Shown in pieces: positions 1 through 5,173 of a stretch of 5,173 bases of DNA. The stretch comes from Bradyrhizobium sp. (GTDB taxonomy: Bacteria > Pseudomonadota > Alphaproteobacteria > Rhizobiales > Xanthobacteraceae): positions 1-5,173 of the forward strand of contig JAICIT010000242.1 in assembly GCA_025960445.1 (NCBI GenBank). Reading direction: 5' to 3'. Numbering within the stretch: position 1 is the first letter of the stretch; every line of letters begins with the position of its first letter. The position numbers and the translations under genes are program-made. The notes below the pieces were generated by a model. It was not told the origin of the DNA and searched no databases. It saw only the letters and a list, made by a program, of their open reading frames with translations.

Positions 1-1440
<1,440 letters not shown>

Positions 1441-1540
1441 TCAGCGGCCCAATCGCCGCGCTAGACCTCAGGATGAAAAGATACGTTGGCGACACCATTG
1501 GCGTCGCCCTCGAATCGCCCATCGGTAGGGTTGGCGGTGG

Positions 1541-1568
1541 TCGATAGCATGGCCCCATGACGATTCAA
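1541..1568 (-). promoter_or_regulatory. candidate guaB promoter
   Basis: Within the 165-bp gap upstream of guaB, the minus strand reads TTGAAT (1568-1563), a 16-bp spacer, then TATCGA (1546-1541). The first hexamer matches the sigma-70 -35 box in 4 of 6 positions and the second matches the -10 box in only 3 of 6. If used, the guaB leader would be about 105 nt. That leader holds a short inverted repeat, GGCGAC/GTCGCC (1488-1493 and 1503-1508), and a near-direct repeat TTGGCGAC/TTGGCGTC (1486-1493, 1498-1505). I see no recognisable riboswitch. The promoter call rests on weak hexamers. Confidence 0.25.
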
Positions 1569-1593
1569 AGGGGCTGCGGCCTCGAATCCGGCG

Positions 1594-1842
1594 TCAGCGC
1601 GGGTAACCCGGTGGCGGCCCGTGGCGGCGGATCGCCTCAACCACCTCCCGATGCATGCGCTGCTCCCGTTTCATATGAACCGCGATCAGCGCATGAGCAG
1701 ACGGCACCAGCAGCAGAACATGGAAAACCAGCCCGAAAATCAGGCAAACGACGACCAGGAACAGATTGAAAATCGCGGAAAATGGCTGCCCGTTCAGGAG
1801 CAGCCCGAGCGGAGGCACCAGCGCAGCGAGGACGTAGATCAT
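1594..1842 (-). CDS. small YqaE/Pmp3-like membrane protein
   Basis: This 82-residue protein has the layout of the YqaE/Pmp3 family, small inner-membrane proteins linked in other organisms to membrane potential and to salt or stress tolerance. Helix 1 covers about residues 2-18 and carries the family's PPLG turn (residues 10-13). Helix 2 covers about 22-48, with Asn26, Gly37 and His41 spaced like the N...G...H pattern of the family. After the second helix a charged, basic tail (about 56-82, rich in Lys, Arg and His and ending in a Pro/Gly-rich stretch) extends beyond the usual 50-60 residue length. The ATG at 1842 follows GGAG by 8 bases, a good ribosome binding site. The gene lies upstream of guaB on the same strand and diverges from the MFS gene. 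The family call rests on motif and helix pattern only; the molecular role is unknown. Confidence 0.72.
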   Translation of the reverse strand: MIYVLAALVPPLGLLLNGQPFSAIFNLFLVVVCLIFGLVFHVLLLVPSAHALIAVHMKREQRMHREVVEAIRRHGPPPGYPR

Positions 1843-1969
1843 CGTCGGATCTCCGGCGGAAAGATGCTGCGTCAGGATTTAGGTGGTTTCGGTGGTTCCG
1901 CAATAGCCTGCAGGACCACGGGGTGATACAGCCCCTGCTCCACCCGCTGCCATTTCCCCCAGAAGCCCG
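1843..1969. promoter_or_regulatory. divergent intergenic region between the YqaE/Pmp3-like gene and the MFS gene
   Basis: This 127-bp region must hold the 5' signals of both divergent genes. It contains a 9-bp tandem repeat, GGTGGTTTC (1882-1890) then GGTGGTTCC (1891-1899). An imperfect inverted repeat pairs GTGGTTCC (1892-1899) with GGACCAC (1913-1919), with one unpaired base. GGGG (1920-1923) and CCCC (1932-1935) can also pair. These could be operator sites for an efflux-pump regulator, but no regulator gene is adjacent. On the minus strand TTGCGG and TAAATC are 16 bp apart, a weak promoter match for the small membrane protein. No convincing plus-strand promoter was found. Confidence 0.35.
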
Positions 1970-3439
1970 ATGAATAAAGAACGCCTGATCCCGCTCATCG
2001 TGGCTACTGCCCTGTTCATGGAGAACATGGACTCGACCGTGATTGCGACGTCGCTTCCGGCAATCGCAGCGGATATCGGCACCAGCCCGCTCACATTGAA
2101 ACTCGCCATTACGTCGTATCTGTTGTCGCTCGCGGTATTCATCCCGGCGAGCGGATGGACCGCCGATCGCTTCGGCGCTCGTATGGTGTTCAGTCTCGCG
2201 GTCGCGGTTTTCATAATCGGCTCGATCGGCTGTGCCTTGTCCGGTTCGGTGACAGATTTTGTCATCGCGCGAATCGTGCAGGGCATGGGCGGGGCGATGA
2301 TGACCCCCGTCGGAAGGCTGGTCCTGCTGCGCTCGATCGACAAGAGCGCACTCGTCAACGCAATGGCCTGGGTGACCGTGCCCGCGCTGGTCGGCCCGGT
2401 GATCGGGCCACCGCTTGGCGGATTCATTACGACCTACTTCTCCTGGCACTGGATCTTCCTGATCAACATTCCGATCGGCCTGCTCGGTATCTTCATGGCG
2501 ATGCGCTACATCGATCCGATCCGAAGCAAGGCCCCCGAGCGCTTCGATCTCTACGGGTTGGTGTTGGCGGGTATTGGCGTTGGCGGAATCGCATTCGGGC
2601 TTTCGGTTGCGGGGCTCAATTTGTTGCCCTGGACGATCGTTGCAGCGCTGGTAGCCGTCGGCTCGATCTCGATGACGCTTTACGTCATCCATGCGCGGCG
2701 CACTGCCTCCCCGGTGCTGGATTTCACGCTGCTACGGTTGCCGACGTTGCGCGCCAGCATTGTCGGCGGGTTCCTGTTTCGCCTCGGCATCGGCGCGTTG
2801 CCGTTTTTGCTGCCGTTATTGATGCAGGTCGGATTCGGCCTGTCGCCGTTCCGTTCGGGGCTGGTGACATTTGCGTCCGCGGTAGGGGCAATGGGGATGA
2901 AGACCCTCGCCGCGCGTATCATCAAGACATTCGGCTTTCGCAACATCATGGTGGTCAATGCAGTCATCAGCTCGGCTTTTCTGGCGGCGTGTGCGCTGTT
3001 TACGGTGACGACACCGCTGCTTCTGATCATGATCATTCTGGTCGTCGGCGGTTTCTTCCGCTCCCTGCAGTTCACCGCCATCAACACTGTGGCTTATGCA
3101 GAGGTCGAACCGGCGCAGATGAGTCGCGCCACGACGCTCGTCAGCGTCAACCAGCAACTCGCGATTTCAACCGGCGTCGCGCTTGGGGCATTCTCGGTTG
3201 AATCGACGATGGTGGTTCGCCATGTGCAAGAACTGACGGCGGCGGAATTCGCGCCGGCGTTTATGGTGGTCGCGATCATCTCCGCCGTTTCGGCGTACTT
3301 CTTTTACCAGATGCCGATAGACGCCGGTCATCAGGTCTCGGGCCGACGCACCGTCGTGATCTCCGATCCGACTCGCGAGCCCGAAGCCGAAGAAGAGGCC
3401 GCCAGCGAAACCGTCACCGCTCGCGATCAGCGGCTGTGA
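1970..3439 (+). CDS. MFS drug exporter, DHA2 (EmrB/QacA) type, MdtD/HsrA-like
   Basis: This 489-residue inner-membrane protein is a proton-driven major facilitator superfamily exporter of the DHA2 group, whose members expel drugs and other amphipathic compounds. Visible motifs: MDSTVIATSLPAI in helix 1 (20-32, motif D1); SGWTADRFGARM in the helix 2-3 loop (61-72, motif A); RIVQGMGGAMM in helix 4 (101-111, motif B); the Gly/Pro-rich VGPVIGPPLGG in helix 5 (141-151, motif C); and WHWIFLINIPIG (159-170). The rest is hydrophobic segments to about residue 447, then a hydrophilic, Glu-rich tail (about 450-489). Length and wording along the protein resemble E. coli MdtD and HsrA (about 470 residues). 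The ATG at 1970 has only a weak AGAAG before it, but the protein begins just ahead of helix 1 as in the family. Substrate cannot be told from sequence. The gene appears intact; the next element downstream is the IS. Confidence 0.93.
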   Translation: MNKERLIPLIVATALFMENMDSTVIATSLPAIAADIGTSPLTLKLAITSYLLSLAVFIPASGWTADRFGARMVFSLAVAVFIIGSIGCALSGSVTDFVIARIVQGMGGAMMTPVGRLVLLRSIDKSALVNAMAWVTVPALVGPVIGPPLGGFITTYFSWHWIFLINIPIGLLGIFMAMRYIDPIRSKAPERFDLYGLVLAGIGVGGIAFGLSVAGLNLLPWTIVAALVAVGSISMTLYVIHARRTASPVLDFTLLRLPTLRASIVGGFLFRLGIGALPFLLPLLMQVGFGLSPFRSGLVTFASAVGAMGMKTLAARIIKTFGFRNIMVVNAVISSAFLAACALFTVTTPLLLIMIILVVGGFFRSLQFTAINTVAYAEVEPAQMSRATTLVSVNQQLAISTGVALGAFSVESTMVVRHVQELTAAEFAPAFMVVAIISAVSAYFFYQMPIDAGHQVSGRRTVVISDPTREPEAEEEAASETVTARDQRL

Positions 3440-3715
3440 TCGGTCGCCTGCCGCGAAAGCCCATCGCTGACATAGCGTTCGTACACTACACACCTACACG
3501 ATCCCGCCGCGGATTCCGCGCGAGTTTTGCCAATCATGAAGCGCATCTGAAACTTACAAGCAACTGTGTCGAAGTAGACCGTCGATCGGCCGGCCTCAAG
3601 GCTGGCGCGACGCGCGCCACCGCCTGCGGCGGCTGACGGGCTTGACCCCGTCCGCTCGCCGCTCTGGTGGCTTGGCATGCGCTCGGTCGGGGACCAAGCG
3701 GTCGGGTGCGCCCGC
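3440..3715. other. non-coding gap between the MFS gene and the transposase, with GC-rich hairpins
   Basis: I find no credible gene here; short open frames on both strands have no recognisable content. The first part (3440-3590) is plain, apart from an imperfect 14-bp palindrome at 3474-3487 (10 of 14 symmetric). The right part is highly structured: TGGCGCG/CGCGCCA (3603-3619, loop 3), CCGCC/GGCGG (3620-3632, loop 3), GACGGG/CCCGTC (3635-3652, loop 6), and GCTTGG/CCAAGC (3670-3675 and 3694-3699). None is followed by a T-tract on either strand, so they are not classical terminators. Part of this stretch is probably the 3' end of the IS110 element. I see no clear terminator for the MFS gene. Confidence 0.5.
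3603..3652. repeat. three consecutive hairpins near the IS 3' side
   Basis: Three perfect inverted repeats follow each other almost without gaps. Their arms are 7 bp (3603-3609 with 3613-3619), 5 bp (3620-3624 with 3628-3632) and 6 bp (3635-3640 with 3647-3652), with loops of 3, 3 and 6 bases. They lie 64-113 bp beyond the transposase stop. They could be part of the element's right end or belong to the host sequence. Confidence 0.55.
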
Positions 3716-4675
3716 TCAGTTGAGCGCGTAACGGCTGGGATCCCACCTCTGTCGTCGGGCCACCATCGTGTTAAGGATGACGATCAGCTTGCGCATGCAA
3801 GCAATGATCGCAACCTTCGGCTTCTTTCCCTTGGCAATCAGGCGGCCATAGCAGGCCTTGAGCACCGGATTGTTCAGCGTGGCTGCCCCGACACAGGCCA
3901 TATAAAGGGCATTGCGAACCCAGCGGCGGCCACCCCTGATGTGGCGCTCGCCGCGCCGATTGCCGCTATCATCATCGTAGGGGGCGGCGCCGATCAAGGC
4001 CACCGCAATCTCGTCGCTCACCTGTCCGAGCTCCGGCATTCCTGCAACCAGGTTTGCGGAGCTCGTTTCGGCCAAGCCCGGCACGCTCTCGATGATCTCG
4101 GCACGCTCCGCAAGGTGTGGCGTGGCCTTGATCTGGGCCGAGATGGCAGCTTCGAGCTTGGCGATCTCGCAGACCAGATTCTTCAAGAGGCGTTCGCGTG
4201 CCTTCTGCACAAGCCTTGGCGCAGCATGCTCGTTCTGGCTTTGCAAACGTGCTTTGAGATCAACCAGGCTGATGCGCGCCTTCGCGAGCGCCTGCAACTG
4301 CTCGTGCGCGGCATCGTGCGTCTGGCCCGGCGCCTCGCTGAATGTCTCGGCAAACCAGCCGATCATCTCCGCATCGATCGCATCGTTCTTGGCCAGGCGT
4401 CCGGCCGACTGCGCGAAGCTGCGGACCCGTTTGGGGTCGACAATCCGTACCTCGATGCCGCACTCGCGCAGCGCCTTGGCCCAGTCCCGCTCATAGCCGC
4501 CGCTCGCTTCCATGACAGCTTTGGTCACCTGGTGTTTGCGAAGCCAGGCAACCAGCTTGCGGTGTCCTTGGGCACTGCTCGGAAACCTCTGCCGCACTGC
4601 CAACATGCGGATGCACGCATCCACCTTGTCCTTGGCCACATCGATGCCCACGACAACGAGACCATTCTGTGCCAT
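3716..4675 (-). CDS. IS110-family transposase (DEDD recombinase)
   Basis: This 319-residue protein carries both IS110 domains. The N-terminal RuvC-like DEDD domain has VGIDVAKDKVD with Asp12, VMEASGGYE with Glu56, and KNDAIDAE with Asp98 and Asp101, at the spacing expected for the catalytic acidic set. A helical, probably coiled-coil linker follows (about 120-190). The C-terminal Tnp_20 domain begins at ESVPGL (196-201) and includes LIGAAPYDDDSG (227-238), where Ser237 fits the nucleophilic serine, then RGERHIRGGRRWVRNALYMA (241-260). Family members catalyse site-directed recombination guided by a bridge RNA. No stop or lost catalytic residue is seen. I chose the ATG at 4675 because AGGGAG lies 6 bases upstream and the protein then starts just before the first catalytic Asp, as is usual. 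The frame stays open 79 codons further upstream, but that part has no domain and overlaps the structured leader. Confidence 0.95.
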   Translation of the reverse strand: MAQNGLVVVGIDVAKDKVDACIRMLAVRQRFPSSAQGHRKLVAWLRKHQVTKAVMEASGGYERDWAKALRECGIEVRIVDPKRVRSFAQSAGRLAKNDAIDAEMIGWFAETFSEAPGQTHDAAHEQLQALAKARISLVDLKARLQSQNEHAAPRLVQKARERLLKNLVCEIAKLEAAISAQIKATPHLAERAEIIESVPGLAETSSANLVAGMPELGQVSDEIAVALIGAAPYDDDSGNRRGERHIRGGRRWVRNALYMACVGAATLNNPVLKACYGRLIAKGKKPKVAIIACMRKLIVILNTMVARRQRWDPSRYALN

Positions 4676-4681
4676 TATCCA

Positions 4682-4687
4682 CTCCCT
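4682..4687 (-). promoter_or_regulatory. transposase ribosome binding site
   Basis: The minus strand reads AGGGAG, then six bases, then ATG at 4675. This strong Shine-Dalgarno match decides the transposase start against the longer open frame that reaches 4912. Confidence 0.75.
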
Positions 4688-4689
4688 TC

Positions 4690-4836
4690 CTTGCTCGTTC
4701 GGGCTCGAAGCCCTTGCAACTGTTCGGGTTGAGGAAGACACCGGAGCTGTCCCTCGCTCTGCTACAGGCTCCATCGCCTTTGGGCGCAACGGGCTCAGTT
4801 CCAGCAACGGGCGGTTCCGATCAGCCGCCCGTTCGC
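4690..4836 (-). ncRNA. candidate IS110 bridge RNA
   Basis: In the IS110 group the guide (bridge) RNA is encoded in the non-coding end upstream of the transposase; here that is the minus strand just before 4675. Seen in 5'-3' order on that strand: a perfect 9-bp stem AACGGGCGG/CCGCCCGTT with a 10-nt loop (4833-4806); a small CGCC/GGCG stem (4786-4775); a stem GGAGCCTGT/ACAGCTCC with one bulge and a 13-nt loop (4772-4743); and a GGGCT/AGCCC hairpin (4713-4701) enclosed by TTGC/GCAA with an uneven internal loop. A 5' stem-loop followed by looped stems is the general bridge RNA plan. A -10-like CAGAAT (4844-4839) would start transcription near the first stem. No good -35 is present, which fits the known case where it is supplied by the opposite IS end in the circular form. 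Exact ends and guide loops are not determined. Confidence 0.4.
4786..4812. repeat. 9-bp direct repeat in the IS leader
   Basis: GCAACGGGC occurs at 4786-4794 and again at 4804-4812. The second copy overlaps one arm of the strong 9-bp hairpin. The first copy could pair over 7 bp (AACGGGC with GCCCGTT) with the other arm (4825-4833), giving an alternative fold of the leader. Confidence 0.6.
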
Positions 4837-4865
4837 ACATTCTGCCAAACTTTTTGGACACAAGG

Positions 4866-4977
4866 GCGCAGGGAATGCCGGGCGCTCGATGCACCCGCAG
4901 CCTCGCATGCAAAAAGTGAAAAGCATACGAGCGTAGTCACCACAGGTTCACCGGATTCATCCCGGCATTCCCCGCGC
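4866..4977. repeat. long palindromic element (17-bp arms, one mismatch)
   Basis: The left arm at 4866-4882 (GCGC, A, GGGAATGCCGGG) pairs with the right arm at 4961-4977 (CCCGGCATTCCC, C, GCGC): 16 of 17 positions, including 12 in an unbroken run. The 78-bp interior also folds. CTCGCATGC (4902-4910) pairs with GCATACGAG (4923-4931) with one mismatch around an A-rich 12-base loop. CGCTCG (4883-4888) pairs alternatively with CGAGCG (4928-4933). There is no coding content. This looks like a REP/BIME-type intergenic repeat. It lies immediately upstream of the IS110 leader and may be the insertion target. Confidence 0.75.
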
Positions 4978-5173
4978 AATGGCTTTACGACTTATAACGT
5001 GATCTCCCCGGTGATCGGGCTTTGTTGTCACCGTCGCCAGCGGGATCGTTTCCCGCTAACTTGACGCCAGCGTCGAGGCGTCAGGACCACACGACTTCGC
5101 CGTCCGCCTTCGTGCTGTTCGTCCACAGCACGTCAGCGTCCACCGCATCCCGTCCCGCGTTCGTGACGATCGC
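4978..5173. repeat. hairpin-rich non-coding sequence, probable continuation of a dispersed repeat
   Basis: No gene is supported here. Perfect short inverted repeats recur: AGCGGGA/TCCCGCT with a 5-base loop (5039-5057), GACGCC/GGCGTC with an 8-base loop (5063-5082), and CGTGCTG/CAGCACG with an 8-base loop (5111-5132). A shorter CCCG/CGGG pair lies at 5007-5019. From memory the wording resembles intergenic sequences found many times in Bradyrhizobium and its relatives; that is recollection and not a search result. The sequence runs to the window edge, so the full unit is not visible. Confidence 0.5.

Larger units (their letters stand above)
3716..4850 (-). mobile_element. IS110-family insertion sequence (ends approximate)
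   Basis: The element comprises a full-length IS110-type DEDD transposase and its structured 5' leader. The span given is a minimum. The transposase-side end probably extends below 3716 into the hairpin-rich stretch, and the leader-side end should lie between about 4835 and 4865, where the palindromic repeat begins. IS110 elements typically lack clear terminal inverted repeats and often make no target duplication, so the ends cannot be read from one copy. No terminal inverted repeat was found. The transposase and its ribosome binding site are intact, so the element may be active. Confidence 0.7.

Noticed and set aside
1871..1900. A possible EcfG general-stress promoter for the YqaE/Pmp3-like gene (GGAACC on the minus strand)
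   Set aside because: The -35-like GGAACC is present, but no CGTT-type -10 follows at 16-18 bp.
1637..2692. A 351-codon open frame on the minus strand, antisense to the MFS gene
   Set aside because: It covers the opposite strand of a clearly recognised transporter. Its translation is rich in Arg, Asp, His and Gln with no domain, as expected of a GC-rich shadow frame, and the YqaE/Pmp3-like gene explains the left part.
2155..3201. A 348-codon plus-strand frame inside the MFS gene
   Set aside because: It is an alternative frame of the transporter, with composition typical of out-of-frame GC-rich DNA and no recognisable motif.
3635..3652. The GACGGG/CCCGTC hairpin as a rho-independent terminator
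   Set aside because: No T-tract follows it on either strand.
3427..3678. An 83-codon minus-strand frame and a 66-codon plus-strand frame in the gap after the MFS gene
   Set aside because: Neither has a recognisable domain, and both overlap a hairpin-rich stretch.
3677..4732. A 351-codon plus-strand frame opposite the IS110 transposase
   Set aside because: The minus-strand frame has the full DEDD and Tnp_20 motif set; the plus-strand frame has none.
3660..4761. A 7-bp match CGCTCTG between the IS 3' flank (3660-3666) and the large leader loop (4755-4761) as a donor guide
   Set aside because: A 7-bp match is expected by chance between two stretches of about 100 bp, and the IS ends are not known.
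4676..4912. A 79-residue N-terminal extension of the transposase from an upstream ATG
   Set aside because: The extension overlaps the hairpin-rich leader and part of the palindrome, has no domain, and makes the protein longer than is usual for the family. The internal ATG at 4675 has a good ribosome binding site.

Overview
The window looks like a chromosomal segment of an alphaproteobacterium of the Bradyrhizobium / Rhodopseudomonas / Afipia group (Nitrobacteraceae). The basis is high GC, codon use rich in G/C third positions, an IMP dehydrogenase that reads like those of that group, and a right-hand intergenic sequence that resembles, from memory, dispersed repeats of those genomes. The genus is an inference; no 16S or other decisive marker is present.

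Layout: (1) 1-1428, minus strand: guaB, IMP dehydrogenase, complete at its N-terminus and cut by the left window edge about 20 residues before its expected end. (2) 1429-1593: leader and probable promoter of guaB. (3) 1594-1842, minus strand: a small two-helix membrane protein of the YqaE/Pmp3 type. (4) 1843-1969: a 127-bp divergent promoter region with a 9-bp tandem repeat. (5) 1970-3439, plus strand: a DHA2-type MFS drug exporter resembling MdtD and HsrA of E. coli. (6) 3440-3715: non-coding, with consecutive GC-rich hairpins next to the transposase stop. (7) 3716-4675, minus strand: an intact IS110-family DEDD transposase/recombinase, preceded at 4676-4850 by a structured leader that is a candidate bridge RNA. 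(8) about 4860-5173: non-coding sequence rich in inverted repeats. It opens with a 17-bp-arm palindrome (4866-4977) and continues with at least three short perfect hairpins; it is probably a dispersed intergenic repeat and may be the insertion target of the IS.

The left part is ordinary housekeeping and transport: GTP synthesis, a small membrane-stress-type protein and an efflux pump. These three genes show no functional link beyond proximity. The interest lies on the right. An apparently intact IS110-family element, of the family that uses a bridge RNA to choose donor and target, lies directly beside a large palindromic repeat. This fits the known habit of IS110 elements of inserting into REP-like repeats. 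Neither IS end could be placed exactly from one copy.
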